The translations under genes and the position numbers were made by a program. Under the pieces are notes generated by a model. That model searched no databases. It had not been told where the DNA came from and worked only from the letters and a program-made list of their open reading frames with translations. A DNA stretch of 64,000 nucleotides from Tetmemena sp. SeJ-2015 (lineage: Eukaryota; Ciliophora; Spirotrichea; Sporadotrichida; Oxytrichidae), in the NCBI GenBank assembly GCA_027382625.1, contig JAJKFJ010020864.1, positions 124,001 to 188,000 of the forward strand. The letters are read 5' to 3'. The first letter of the stretch is position 1. Each line of letters opens with the position of its first letter. Positions 49,365 to 61,691 of this stretch are shown here, piece after piece.

Positions 49365-52300
49365 ATGCAAATAGCTGACTTTTACAAAGACAAGGTAATG
49401 CTCATTACTGGCACCACTGGTTTCTTGGGCAAAGTAATCCTTGAGAAGATATTTAGAACATGCCACTAATGTAAATTTAACAAAGATACAAATTATTATT
49501 TATATCACGATTTCAAGAAGATATATGTTCTAGTGAGACCAAAGCGCGGAACTTCTCCCTATGATAGAGTGAGAAGAGAAATTTTCCAATCATAATGCTT
49601 CGACATCGTAAGAAAGCTTCCATTCTATGAAAGTTTGATATCCCCTCAGAGGATTATACCCATCTTTAAAATGAAATATCCTTCTGATACAATATTTAAT
49701 CGAAGGTGATATCACGAAAGACGGACTTGCAATGAAAGCTGAGGATAGAGCGAGACTTACCGAAGAACTTGACGTCATAATAAATTGTGCTGCGTCTGTA
49801 GACTTCAATGAGCGTCTTTGTGATGCATTGTAGATTAACTACTTTGGATGCCTTCGTATGTACTAATTAGCAGAGGAATGCAAGAAACTTCAGATTTTCA
49901 CTCATTTATATCTATCTATCAATCTTAACTTTTAAGAATTATCATGTTTCTACTTGCTATGTGAACTGCGAAAAGAAGGGGTTCATCCAAGAGAAAATAT
50001 ATGATATTGAAGAAGATTCTCAAGATATTATAAGCAGAGTAATGGCAATGTCTCCGAACGAGCAAGACTAACATCTTGAGTAAATACTAGGAGCTTGGCC
50101 AAATACATACACCTTCACTAAATCAATGGCAGAGCGCACTCTTAGAAAGATAAGAAGACCCGATTTATATATTTAATCCTCATATAAATTTACCAGTGGT
50201 CTTGCTTAGGCCTTCAATTATTGGTGCTTCATATAAGGAGCCAGTTCCAGGCTGGACAGATACATTTTCAGCTGCAGGAGGACTTTCTCTAGCTGGAGGT
50301 ACTGGTATTGTGAATTATGTGAGAGGAGACGGAGATAACATAGCTGATTTAGTTCCTGTTGATTATGTATCAAATACAGTTTTAGTTGCCACTGCCCTAG
50401 AAGCCAATAAGCCCAAATTAACTGTTTTGCACTCCGCTACTAGTCATGCGAATCCTATTACTTGGCTTGGATATATGAACTGGGCTTTTGAATATCTTAA
50501 GACACAACCTTTTGAACAGCAAATTTTCCATCCACATATGAAATTCATCAAAAACAAGTATCTATTCTAGACCATGTTCTTCCTTAAAAACGACCTCCCA
50601 GTTAGAATTTACAATAAAGTAGCTTAGATTCCTGGAATAGGGAGTACCTAAATGAAAAAGAACGGGCAGAAGCTTGCAAAGGTAAATTTAAGGGCGCTCA
50701 ATCTTGGGCTTATGTTTGAGCATTTTACCAACAACCAATGGATCTATGAGACTTCTCAGATCTACAAGTACATCGTAGAAATGTCCCCGAGTGACAGAGA
50801 GAATTTCCAAATTGATCCAAAGACAATTGATTGGCCACTAGCCACCAAGATTTACATGTATGGCATGTAGAAGTACATATTGAAGTAAGAAGTCATTTGC
50901 CCAACTAATGAAAAGGCTCCAATCATTGCCAAGAATAAGTTTACTTACTTTGAAGACATCAAGTTCGCATTTTTCAATGGATAAACTATTTCTCACTACA
51001 ATCCTGATAAATTTTACTTTTATATCCAGAGCGAATGAGAAGAGATGTTCTCTCAAGCGAATACATTTAGAGCTATATTCAAAAGGAACTAGATTAGCAA
51101 GATAAATTAATGAGTACAATTCCATCTACATCAGCTGTTTAAGTTCTTTATTCAATTTAGTTTTTCCTAAAAAGACATATAATGACTACATGAAAAGAGC
51201 AAGCTAACTTCTCGAAGAGATGCAAGCAGTAATTAGACCATCAGCAGTAAGACCTCTACTTTGGGTATTAAGCAAGATCTGGCAAAGAATTTATGACTAA
51301 ATTATAGTCAACGTTAATAAAAGTCAAATGAATTTAAAATTTGATTAATGGTCTAGATATGATAAGATCTATTCTGGAACAGAACAATAGTAGTATTTTC
51401 ATATATTATGTAAGTATCGTGTTGATGCCATCACATAAATCCTATTTGGATTTTTTGCTGATCGCTTACGTTCATTATCACTATAAGCTAGATTTACCTT
51501 TCACTTGCGGGGACTAGTCTTTCTTTGATGTGGCCTTTGTAAGGTATCTACTTAAATCTGGAGGAGGTTTCTTCCTTAATGAAAAACTTCAAAAGGATCC
51601 TCTCTTCCAGGCAGTGATGTAATCTTACATAGAGGCACTCATGGACCAAAATTGTGTGCTCTAACTATTCCTCGAGAAGAAAAGAAGCAGGAGTGGAAAG
51701 ATACAAAGAGGAACTGAGCCTCTATTCCTAGATATTCTTAAAAGCTAAAGCCTAACTAAACGAATGATAAGTTTTATTTGAGAGCATTGATTTATTTCAG
51801 AAGAAGCAAGGTTATAAAAACTACCAAAGATATAAAGTTCATTCCTATCACTATCAACTACGACATTGTTTATGAAGGTGAATCATTCCCATTTGAACTT
51901 CTAGGGGAATCAAGAGTCTAAGAGTCACTAGCTAGAATAGTTAAGTAGTTTAGCTAACTCGGAAAGAACATTGGTAAAGTAGTCATTAAGTACTGCGAAC
52001 CAATTTCTCTCCAAGAGTTTTAGGGTCAGTATTTGTAGTAGAACAATTTGGATTCAGAAACTCTCTAGAGTGATGATAAGTAACTAGCAAAATTCTCTGA
52101 GAGCCTCGCAAGCAGAATAAGCACTCAATAAACTGACAACATAGTGGTAATGATTACCTCTTTGACAGCTTCTATTCTCTTAATGCACAGGAAAGGCATC
52201 TCTTTCGATTCATTGGTTTCTAAGTCTGAATGGCTCTTTAAGGAGATCCAGTCTAGAAATATTCTATATTTTATTAAATGCCGAGCTTTCATTCAATTCA

Positions 52301-52990
52301 TCCCCTTCCTCTACTATGATTTCAACTTCACTGCAGTATCTAGGCAGATTCTTGGATAGAAAGAGAAATATGTTCGAGCCCTCTGTCTCAGCAAAGAAAG
52401 ACTACAAAAATATCTTGATGCTGGCCTACTACAGAAACCAGCTAATCCATGTTTTCTTGCATGATGCAGAAATAGCTTGCACCATCCTAGGATTTGGGCA
52501 GCTGCTTGACTTACAGAAAGATTCAATTGATGTTGAGCAACTTTGGAAGCGTTATCATTTCTTGCAATTCCTCCTGTCCAGAGAATTCGTAGTGAGGAAG
52601 CAAAACAGAACTAAGGAGAATCTTATCAAGAATATCCAATTCATGGAGACAAGGGGTCTCTTCAAATACAATAAGGATGAGGGCAGTCTCAAAATGTTAC
52701 ATTATTGTTTGTAGTAATTTAAAATGGATCTTGATAATTCTCAGCAGCAGTATGGTCAATCCTTCCTGTGCAACTTGCTTCTTCCCTTCATAGAAAGCTA
52801 CTGGCTTACTCTAACATACTTCATCTCTCTCGAAAACAAGAAAGCTCAACATGATGAGGAAGCAGTATTCAGCAAGATTCAATGGCTTGCTGAAACTCTT
52901 CACGACTAGTTCTTAATTAAGTTCTATGAGTCTTGCATGCTAGAGTCTATTAAGAACGCAATCCATAATGCTGTTTTTGCATTACATTTC
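49365..52990 (+). CDS. fatty acyl-CoA reductase / DHAP acyltransferase fusion (FARAT)
   Basis: ATG 49365 gives MQIADFYKDKVMLITGTTGF, an NAD(P)-binding TGTTGFLGK motif. The reductase continues EGDITKDGL, DVIINCAASVDFNERLCDAL, NTYTFTKSMAE (catalytic YxxxK), VVLLRPSIIGASYKEPVPGW and a FAR_C-like region (WIYETSQIYKYIVEMSPSDR). It is followed in the same gene by a glycerol-3-phosphate/DHAP acyltransferase: PSHKSYLDFLLIAYVHYHYK (HxxxxD), LPFTCGDQSFFDVAFVRYLL, FLEKKRSRSGKIQRGTEPLF, FIPITINYDIVYEGESFPFE and a C-terminal LMLAYYRNQLIHVFLHDAEI. This order matches the bifunctional FARAT known from Tetrahymena, which supplies fatty alcohol and acyl-DHAP for ether lipids in peroxisomes. Small IESs split it (for example IIPI/EGDITKDGL near 49660-49700; RTCH/DFKKIYV near 49470-49508). 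The stop is not certain; frame runs past 52990. Confidence 0.9.
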
Positions 52991-53193
52991 ATTTTTAAAA
53001 TACTTTCCATTCAAAATTTAAAGAAGCATATAATCCTATTCAATTAACTCCAATTTATTAAAAATAACTTGAATATAATTCATATTCAAATTATCCGTTT
53101 AATCTTCTCTCTCCTCCTATTATTAATTGATTTTACTATTTATATTTATTATATAAATTAAGTTGGATAATCTAAATTTATATCTATTTGTGA

Positions 53194-53439
53194 GTGATGA
53201 AATTGACTGACATGGGTGTTTTGATCCGCAAAGAAGTGTCGAGAAGAAGAAACCAGCCTCCTCAGAGAGTTTTGGAATTGAGTGAGACCTTCCACAAAGA
53301 CGAGGGAAACAAAATTGTTGAGCTTTATGATGCCATTGTTTTCTACATGCCCGACCCTGACAAGCTCAATCTTAAGAAAATTCTATCCGAGATCAGAAAG
53401 ATCATGATGAGTGATATTACTCTCCTCCCCAAACTCTGA
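53194..53439 (+). CDS. small hypothetical protein
   Basis: ATG 53194 to TGA 53437-53439, 81 codons without TAA/TAG: MMKLTDMGVLIRKEVSRRRN, then QRVLELSETFHKDEGNKIVE and DPDKLNLKKILSEIRKIMMS. It is well formed and less AT-rich than its flanks. It could be a stand-alone small gene or the last exon of FARAT, whose stop is unresolved. No family recognised. Confidence 0.5.
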   Translation: MMKLTDMGVLIRKEVSRRRNQPPQRVLELSETFHKDEGNKIVELYDAIVFYMPDPDKLNLKKILSEIRKIMMSDITLLPKL

Positions 53440-53607
53440 TCCTTCTATGAGAAGGATCTCAAGGGTCATTCTGCTTGATTTTTACCAGATACCCTTTAGT
53501 GAAATTGAACATAACTCTCAATTAAATTTATGGTTACGTAATGCAACTCAATCTAATCGCAATTGATAAATCAAGTGTCAGCAATTATAAAATAAATTTG
53601 AATTTAA

Positions 53608-54352
53608 ATGGGTATCTAAAGCTCAAAGACAGAGGCATAGGAAAAGATTTAGATCCTGAGGGACTGTAAGCAAATATCTTTATATCGATAAAGATTTATT
53701 TATAATACTCGTATAGTAACACCAGGAGACTTCGAGAGTGCAATTTAAAAGTTGAATGATTTGACAAAAAGATAGTGCAAGCTATTGATTTCAAAATGGG
53801 ATTTGTAATTGATTCTGAAAATGAGCGCTTTTAACATCAAAAGGTAAGTTTCAAGATACTGCTTTTTACTAATCTTAAAATATTAATCAAGGGTGATGCA
53901 ACTAATAAATAAGCAGCAGGAGCTTCCTCACGTAAACGTGCATCATTTAGTAGTCACTATGATTTTAAGCACACCTCATTTATCTTCTTCACTCAAAATC
54001 AAAGGTAGAATATTTTTCAAAAATAAAATGGTTTTAGGAATAATTGAAGCAGTTTGCTTCGAGTAAGATGGAAATAAAATCAATGTTGGAGATATCGAGT
54101 ACCTATTTTCAGTAGCATATTATCTCATTTACATGATCTCAGAAATGCAATTCGATAACTCAATAGCTTAACAGCAGATAGTCAAAGAAATTATAAGCTC
54201 ACCAAATCAAGAAAACGTTGACTTGGAAAAATTAATCCATTCACTTGAGAATAATTCTGAAGTGTAAAACCTTATTTCCCTTTTTAGCATCAATTTAAAT
54301 TTACTGTATTAAATAAAAATAGCCTGCAAACTTCGACAAGTAATAAATACGA
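53608..54352 (+). CDS. hypothetical protein (N-terminal part of a larger coding region)
   Basis: ATG 53608 gives MGIQSSKTEAQEKIQILRDC, consistent with an N-terminal MG that could be myristoylated (inference). Then IVTPGDFESAIQKLNDLTKR, an interruption, and VVTMILSTPHLSSSLKIKGR, FFKNKMVLGIIEAVCFEQDG, NVGDIEYLFSVAYYLIYMIS and NQENVDLEKLIHSLENNSEV. The frame then leads towards the next block, so this may be the start of one long gene reaching beyond 56 kb. No family recognised. Confidence 0.45.
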
Positions 54353-54357
54353 TATGA

Positions 54358-56360
54358 AGACTTATGCAAACAATATCATATCTACAAATAGTGCAGTTAG
54401 CACAATTAGGAACATATCTAGCATGAATCCTAATGGCACTTAGATTTCTCCAGACTAATAATTAAAGTAGCAAATAGAAGCAAACAAAATAAATCAATAG
54501 AAAACTGTGCATGGAGGGGGAGAAATTGCAAGAGCGGGAGTTGCTAACTAAGTTACATAATAGTTTGAGGGATAACTTATTCTGGGCGATAATGGAGCTC
54601 AGAGGGCAGACTCAAGAAGAGGATCTTCAATGGGTAATGAAGAGACTCTTAAGTTAGGAGGAAATAATCAAGGTTCAGGATTAGGAGGTGAGAGTGGTGG
54701 ATTTTAGGAGCTAACAACCATTGATTTGATGCACAGTTATGAGCCTCAAAAGACTGCATTTTAAGAAGATGTGGTCAAAATTATGACTCAAAGGTTAAAA
54801 GAATTGAAGAAGCAAAACAAAGATTCACTAGATGCACATGATGATGCAAGTGTCAATGTTTTGATTTCTCATTTGAACTCCTTGAATGTATCTCACATTG
54901 ATTTTTACGGATAGAGGCAGCTCACTCAAATCATGAAAAGCCTCTTTGTTGAGAATAATATTTAATCTAGTGGTTATTCTATACTCACAAATTCTAAGGA
55001 CATCATTCGCTTGAGCTAGCAAGGTTTTTAAAATTTTAATTTAAAAAGGCTCCTTTGTTTAGAACAATCATGGCCATAATTTGCGAAGTGAAGAGGAGAA
55101 ATTGGACTCTGTCCTGAATTAATAAATCCATGTTTAGAATCTCTCTTCCCCATAGAGAATTTCCCTAAACAAGCATCCTTCAAACAATCATGTTCACTAG
55201 TAGTTAGAGTCAGCTGCTAATAATCAAGATATCTCCTCTCAGTTTTCTTAAATTTTCATAATGCCAAAGTTATTTCTTAAATGATAGAAGGTGTTAACCC
55301 AAGCAAGGTTTCGATGCAAGTTAAAGCTATATTCAGAGAATATAATGCGCAGTACAAGTCAGTAACCAAATACACTCTTAATTCTTGCTTCTATAAGATA
55401 GTTGAGCACATGTATTTCTAAGCTGAGACTGTCCATAAGGTTGATTTGCCAGACTAGGAGGATAATTAGCAGATAATTTCTATGCTTCTTCAAACTTAGT
55501 CTTCAAATGCTTCTTTTTCACATACTTTAGACCAGATATTTGCAAGCTCAAAGACTTAAGTTATGATTTCTTCTATATTTATAATTATAGAATCTTCTTT
55601 TATTTATGAAAACTTAAAGGAGAGGACATAAGCTATCTTTAGAGATGAAGAAATTTTAAAGACTCGGAGAAATAGGAGGTCTCTCATTTGTGATTAGTGA
55701 GGTTTTAGAAAATGATGGGAAAGTATCTTCGGATTAGCTTTTTCAAATAGCCTATGAATGCTATGATAAGCTCTATTAGAGTGGGCAGAGTAGAGAAATT
55801 TTAGTCAAATACATCTTTAGGAAAATATATTCTCTTTTATAATCTAGTTGAAATGCGCGAAGAGAACGACAGAGTATTGGGATACTTATTGGCAAGGAGT
55901 GATCTCAAAGTGCACCTCAACTTTCTAATCACTAGATTGCCTCAAAGAAGTAGACCAGTTAAAGAGGATTATAGACTATGCAGTGGGTAGACAGAAGGAA
56001 GTTTAATCCTTGCTAAGGGATATTTCTGATCATTATCAGCAAATTAAGAGAGTCATTCTTGACTATAACTACCAACTTGGAAAAATAAGAGCTCTAGATC
56101 TCGCCATTTAAATCCATAGGACTGAGAAAGAAAGAATGCTAGAGGAGTTGAAAGCTAGAATCTCACATCTTAGAAATAAAATGGAGAAACTAGATATCAA
56201 ATTGGTATCTTAGCTTAATGATCAGTTGGCGATCAAGAGAAATTACCACCTATACTTTAGAACTGTTGGAGAGGATAGCTTTGCAAAGTGCATTTAGAAA
56301 TCATTAGACCCTTCAACAAATTAAATTACAACTTTTATTCATGCTTAGTTGAGTTAATGA
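54358..56360 (+). CDS. hypothetical protein, helical/coiled-coil
   Basis: An open frame from 54358 reads NNIISTNSAVSTIRNISSMN, GLGGESGGFQELTTIDLMHS, YEPQKTAFQEDVVKIMTQRL and LNSLNVSHIDFYGQRQLTQI. After interruptions come MIEGVNPSKVSMQVKAIFRE, YKIVEHMYFQAETVHKVDLP, ENLKERTQAIFRDEEILKTR, SEVLENDGKVSSDQLFQIAY and a strong coiled coil VDQLKRIIDYAVGRQKEVQS then HRTEKERMLEELKARISHLR. Frame shifts near 55020, 55560 and 55920 mark IESs, introns or indels. Identity unknown. Confidence 0.45.
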
Positions 56361-56559
56361 TTATGAAGTTACTCTATCTCAACTGCTGGTAATTATTCGT
56401 ATCTTATCTGACTTATGAGAAAATTGAGACATCATCAACACCTTCTAAGAATGAGTTTAAAATATTTTAGACTTATTAGAAAATATGTGCTTAATCTTAG
56501 ATTTTTTTTAAAAATATAAGTCTAGCCTTTAAAATATTTATAGCTTAAAATTAAAAGAG

Positions 56560-59140
56560 CAGTAATAACCACTTTTGCTAAATCAAAGGGGGTCTGGTAT
56601 TTCATAAGTGCAGCAGCAAAAGAATGAGAGTTCCTCTAACTCTTTGCTATCCACAGCAGAGAAGTAAGACTTGGAGAGAGTGATGTTGCATCTCATGAAA
56701 TTCCAGAAGATTAAGGAACTGGATGAAAAAGTGATGCAAGAAGTAAAAGAGGATGGTGGGAACAGTGTGGCTAGTGGGGGAGGAGCTATTAAATATTAAT
56801 GATTAGTATTATCAAGTGCTTAGCATGGTTTCGATAAGTTCAGAGCATTTACTCAGAGGATGGTTGAGGAAGAAGAAAAGCAAACGCAGTATTTCAAAGC
56901 CATGACTACCCAACAGAGCTCAACTGGAGGTCCAGGATAGGGGCCTCCTTCTTCTGCAGTTGGCAGGCAAAACACATTCAAAAATATGCAGCAGATGTAA
57001 AGTTAAGGGCCAGCTTAAAACTAAAGCTAAACAAACTAATCACAAATATCTGGACAGTCTAATCTAAAACCTAAATTCAGTTCAAAAGTGCAAGGTGTAA
57101 TTAACTTTCAAGATTTTCTAGACAACATCAATTCTATCATGGATAATGAGCGTTCAAATCATTATTTACTATGAATGTTTGCATTTATAAGAATGAGTAT
57201 ACTTTGGCTGCCGCTCCGAGCAAGATAAGTTCATTCTAAGAGTTTTCATAATACCAACTAAAAGAGATGCCTTATGAACTTGCAAATTATTTATTTTTTA
57301 TATTTGATCTTAAGTTAACTTTTTTTATTATTAAATGAGCAGATAACTTAAAAACCAGATTATGAGAAGCACATTAAACTGTCTGCAGATTTTATAGAAC
57401 TGAACTTATCCTCTCAAGACAACAGTACAAACTCACCTCAGAGGTAAATAACTCGCCTTATAGGCTAACATATTTACCTCACAAAGCTTAAATAAGACTT
57501 AATTAATCCCTAGCACGTTCCCTTCCTGAACGAGAAGAAATCTCTTGCCCACAATCTGTTAGAGCACTACCTTAAAACTCTAGGGCAAAACATGAAATCC
57601 ACTCGCTATCATAAATAGTTCAAGGAAACAAGAGTTGAAGCACTTCATCAATTTGTTTAGGCCCTTAAAATCATCAATAAACTAAATTATCATTTTTATT
57701 TAACACATATTTTAACTAGGAAAGTGGAATAATTTTGACTTGACTGCCGTGACAGGTGTGAGGCCTGGTAACTTGAGTATGGATTAGTGCTATCAAACAA
57801 TAGTAGTTTTGCAGTAGTACTTGAGGGAAAAGGAAAGAGAAGCTATGTGGAAGGAATTAGTCCAAATTAAAGATCCACAAGTAGTTTATGCATCAGCTAC
57901 TGGTGGGAATCCAGATCTTTTAAACCCTCATAAAATGAACTAAAGCGCTCACCCTCACGATAATCACTCTGATTAATATTTTATTACTCTAAAGGTCATC
58001 AATTTTTAGAAGTGAAGATTACTGAAGAGATGGAGTAGTCTTCTGAGTATAAGACTTTCAATTAACTGTTTCATCTCATGAAAGGAACACCCAGAATCAA
58101 GCTTAGAACTTCAAAATGTTAAATATTTGATTGCCCATATTTTTTAGAACTAAGGAAAAGATTTTTAGGCCTGTTCAAAGACTGTTTGAGCTCTTTTCCA
58201 TTCAAACTCTTACATAGGATATAATATCGTTATTCTTAACTAGTACGATAAGTGCTGGTTTTGAAAATGATTTATAATTTACATTCCTAAAATTTTACTT
58301 TACTTTACTTTACTTTACTTTACCATTCAAACTCATCAGCACAGACATATAATAAATTCCCTCTTTACTCAAGACTCCCTTTCTAATTTTATTTAGACCA
58401 TAAATCAGCCTTAGAATCATGGTCCTCGGTTGAGGCTATTCTTACAGAGCAATTGTTTACAGTTTCTGAGAATGATGAAGATGTTAATTTCCTAACTCAA
58501 AGTTTCTATAAGCACAAGCAGGCCTTATTTGAAAGGAGGAAATCTAAGGCAGTTGAGAACTACTTACAAGGAGTCTCAAACTATCTTGCTGCATTCATTT
58601 AAAACATTTATTATTCAACGATGATCTGAATCCTGACAACAACTCAGAAATCACTTACAATTATTAAATTTAAGTAAATAATAAGCAGACTGCAAAAAGA
58701 TATTTCCCGCCTTCTAGATCAACAGCTCACAGACAATAAAGGCCTCCGACTCTCAACTGCGGTCTCTCAGTTTAGAGAAAGCAGTGACAAATTACTTAAG
58801 CAGTTGTGCAAGAAAGACTTCATAATAAGACTGCTAACTAAAGTTAAGAAAGGAGATAATCAAATATAAAGACCTAGTTCAAATAACTTTTACTTTATTT
58901 AAGTTCACTGCTAAGTCTAATAATATCTCTAAAAGTATAGAATGAAAAAGCAATAGCAAGAATGGAAAAGATCCAATTATATATGAAAAGTAATAACATA
59001 GATGAGCAGGAGGACTAAATCATACAGCAGTTAGGGGCGAAAGACATTCATGCTATACTATCGAGGGCTGATTTCGTAGATGACATAGGAAAGCCAACAA
59101 TTTATATTGTTTTAAATTAGAAATCATGTTTAAAAAAGAA
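56560..59140 (+). CDS. hypothetical helical protein region
   Basis: Blocks on plus: NQRGSGISQVQQQKNESSSN, DLERVMLHLMKFQKIKELDE, FDKFRAFTQRMVEEEEKQTQ, GVINFQDFLDNINSIMDNER; then KPDYEKHIKLSADFIELNLS, LIGQHIYLTKLKQDLINPQH, SLAHNLLEHYLKTLGQNMKS, KQFKETRVEALHQFVQALKI; after a gap NNFDLTAVTGVRPGNLSMDQ, CYQTIVVLQQYLREKEREAM; and last ALESWSSVEAILTEQLFTVS, KSKAVENYLQGVSNYLAAFI, SRLQKDISRLLDQQLTDNKG and IARMEKIQLYMKSNNIDEQE, ending near 59140. The regular helices suggest a large scaffold or complex subunit. It could be continuous with the preceding block. The 3' end abuts the convergent PTAR1-like gene. Confidence 0.45.
58298..58323. repeat. (TTTAC) tandem repeat
   Basis: About five consecutive TTTAC units inside an AT-rich interruption of the coding region, presumably non-coding (IES or intron). 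Confidence 0.8.
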
Positions 59141-59144
59141 TAAA

Positions 59145-60362
59145 TCAATCGAAATTAGAATTTATAAAGGCTAAGTAGCTTTGCGCACTCACATCTTTGT
59201 TTTATATCTTTATGTGCTATTGGATTTTTTATAACTCTTCTTCTTTAATTAGTTGGAAATTCTCTTGTTTAATTTTATTCTTAGCCATTTTAAAAATATT
59301 AAGTCTATGGGTCCAGACGTAGTAATTTCTAGGTTCATGAATATTACACTTTGAGCAGAGTTCTATCTTCTTTAATTAAAAATCATATTTAATAATTCAA
59401 TCTCGCCCCTTATTAATTCTATTCTCTTTCGCTCAGACTTTGTGTCGCTTTCTAATAATTTTTCACTTTCCTGAGATTTATTAAAGGAAGAGAGGAGATT
59501 AAATAAGCAAAGTCTATGAGCCCAAGATTTAGAAGATTTCCTATATCTCTGATTGATTAATTTCAGGTGCTTAAGTTCCTAGGTTATGATTCTATCCCAA
59601 AGGTTAGATATATCCAACTAGCTTTCTGGACTAAAGTTTTCAAATTATTATATACTGTCAAAGGATTATCCATATTAGTGAAGGATCTCCTAATTCTCTT
59701 TGCTTTAAAATTCCTTATCTTCCTCAACATTTTCTTAATGATTGCTTTCAAAAAGGTCTTTGACTTTAAGACAAGAATAATTTAAGATCAAGGCAAGTTG
59801 TATTAGAGTGATATCTAATCTGAAATTTAAGTAACTGGGATTTTCGCCAGATAACAAGCTTAGAATTCTACTCGCTTTCTTGAATTCTCTAAAATCGTTT
59901 AAGCTCATTTTAGTAAGGAATTATGCAACTCCATTTTCATCCTTATCCAAATTTACTTCTTTGATTTGAAAAGCAAAATTATTCCCCTTCCGAGTTTTTA
60001 TACTTTATTCGCTCTTTGAGATAGACATCTTTTCTGCTATTTAAAAGGGATCAGTAATCTGGAAATCATATTTTTTTCCTAAACTATCTCCAAAAGCCTC
60101 TAACTTGCTTAAAGGTGTTTAATTTTAAATTGGCAAAAAATATTTTAAAGAGAGGAGTAATAGCTGAGCAACAAATGGCAAGCTTGTGGTCTATCAATAA
60201 AAAGTTTTCTGAGGTGTGAAGTGGCTTTAGATCCGGGTCTGATTTGTAAAGCTCAAGAACAAGGGGATCAACAATTGAGAACTCATCAATATCCTAGTCA
60301 GACAAAAGGATATAATTTAAAATTTCTGACTCACTCTTTTTTCCCTCTGCTTTATTTTCCAT
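59145..60362 (-). CDS. PTAR1-like protein (prenyltransferase alpha-subunit repeats)
   Basis: ATG 60360-60362 gives MENKAEGKKSESEILNYILL, then SIVDPLVLELYKSDPDLKPL and ENFLLIDHKLAICCSAI, matching the N-terminal VENKLGV region of PTAR1. Middle blocks are FREFKKASRILSLLSGENPS and YLNFR. Two PPTA-type motifs follow: INQRYRKSSKSWAHRLCLFN and EPRNYYVWTHRLNIFK, ending IKEEEL and further to TGA 59145-59147. PTAR1 is the alpha subunit paired with RABGGTB in GGTase III, which prenylates proteins such as Ykt6 and FBXL2 (established knowledge). A 17-nt IES (59377-59393) lies between the PPTA repeats, and other interruptions lie near 59560-59800. Family assignment rests on the KSxKSWxHR and NYYxWxHR motifs. 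Confidence 0.75.
59377..59393 (-). other. 17-nt IES in PTAR1-like gene, pointer ATTAAA
   Basis: ATTAAA (minus) at 59388-59393 and 59371-59376. Excision joins GEIELL to KKIELCSKCNIHEPRNYYVW in frame; without it the frame hits a TGA. Among the shortest conventional IESs in the window. Confidence 0.75.
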
Positions 60363-60525
60363 TAATTTTATTTCTGATAATGATTACTCTTTTTATTTAT
60401 TTTTAATTAAAGCCAGGTGGAGGTTAAGGTATAGGTGGTAACTCAGATAACCATTTAAGGCAGGAGATCAAAGCCATAATCATAATTTGGCAGTTTCAAT
60501 CCTTAACTCTTCATCCCCTCATAAC

Positions 60526-61260
60526 ATGGCCACTACATTTGGAGGTCCGACTTCATATCAATCAGAGGAGCAATTGATCTCTTCAAAAACTCTTAATATT
60601 ATTTAATAGCTTATCTTAAAATACGAAACTCTGCAGTATATGACTCAGTTTGTAAAGAAAATGGCCTTCTTAGAGGACAGACTCAACACCTTGTAGATTT
60701 TGAGGAACGATTAGTTCTTTGGCTTCTTCTAAATCCTTCGTTTATAAATAGTTTAAAATCAATATAGTATGCTTTAGTAGTTAGAGGATAACATAAGGAA
60801 TGAGGGATAAGTACAGACTGAAGGAGCAATACGATGAAGGCTTAAAGCATCTGGTGAATGTTTTTGAAGTTTACAAAACTCCCATTTCCCACTACTAGCG
60901 CTCCTACGAAAGAGTCTGTCGCTTCATTCAAAGGGAACTAGTCCACAAAGTGGTCGGAAATACAGCATCAACTCCTCAATATTTATTCAAGTATTTTATA
61001 AATAGTAGGTGCAATCAGCAGATGAGGATTCAACTTATTTGCAATTTCTATTTTTCCAATAAATCAGCAACAAGGGCTCTGCCATATTCAAATCAATTCA
61101 GAATAAACTTGAGCTGTCCTTCGGTAAATTGGAATACGATGAAGCGCACAGATTAGACATAGAGAAATGAAGCAAATATATATACTTACTATCTATTCAT
61201 TCATGAAAATGAAAAAGGAGATTTATTTGCAAGAGATTATTAGGTTTAAATAAATGAGCA
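60526..61260 (+). CDS. hypothetical protein
   Basis: ATG 60526 gives MATTFGGPTSYQSEEQLISS, QQLILKYETLQYMTQFVKKM and AFLEDRLNTLQILRND. After a frame change at about 60800 come MRDKYRLKEQYDEGLKHLVN, VFEVYKTPISHYQRSYERVC and RFIQRELVHKVVGN. The helical pattern and the YDEGL...RSYERV stretch are reminiscent of membrane-trafficking adaptors, but I cannot name the family. An upstream coding-like stretch begins near 60415. Confidence 0.45.
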
Positions 61261-61310
61261 TTTTTCTTGAGAAGTGAAGCAATATGCTACCTCCTGAGTG
61301 TAAGAGAAGC

Positions 61311-61691
61311 TCAATTACAATTATTTGCTTTTCTCATTAGTAGCAGCTAGAGACTATTCTTCTTCTTCAGTTATTCAAACTCTTCCGAGTTGAGTCTGGT
61401 GGTCTACTTCATTGCGATTGTTAATCTTGGCAGCTGCTGCATAAGCAGATTTAAAAAATAATACTCTGATTCGAAGAAGAAGCTAGTGATTCCCATGGAA
61501 GCGACAAATGAACCAGCACTGAAAAGAACCCAGTTAAACATGAGTCTGTCAACTTTGTAGTAGGCTCTTCTGTAGTGGAGGACGGTTGCAGCCCACAGAA
61601 GAAGTCCCAGCTTCCTGTGAACGTAGTCTGAGTCGTTCAAGTAGATGAACCTTGGGTTTTGAGAAAGTCTTGGCAAAGCAGTTGAGGACAT
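61311..61691 (-). CDS. small membrane protein
   Basis: ATG 61689-61691 to TGA 61311-61313, 126 codons, uninterrupted. Starts MSSTALPRLSQNPRFIYLND, then YVHRKLGLLLWAATVLHYRR, KVDRLMFNWVLFSAGSFVAS and MGITSFFFESEYYFLNLLMQ, followed by a polar tail (TTRLNSEEFEQLKKKNSLQL). At least two hydrophobic helices are visible. Size and layout suggest a small mitochondrial or endomembrane protein; no family recognised. Lies 215 bp downstream of the next gene on the same strand. Confidence 0.7.

Noticed and set aside
54361..57200. Gamma-tubulin complex component
   Set aside because: Helical pattern alone suggested it; no diagnostic GCP motif could be found.
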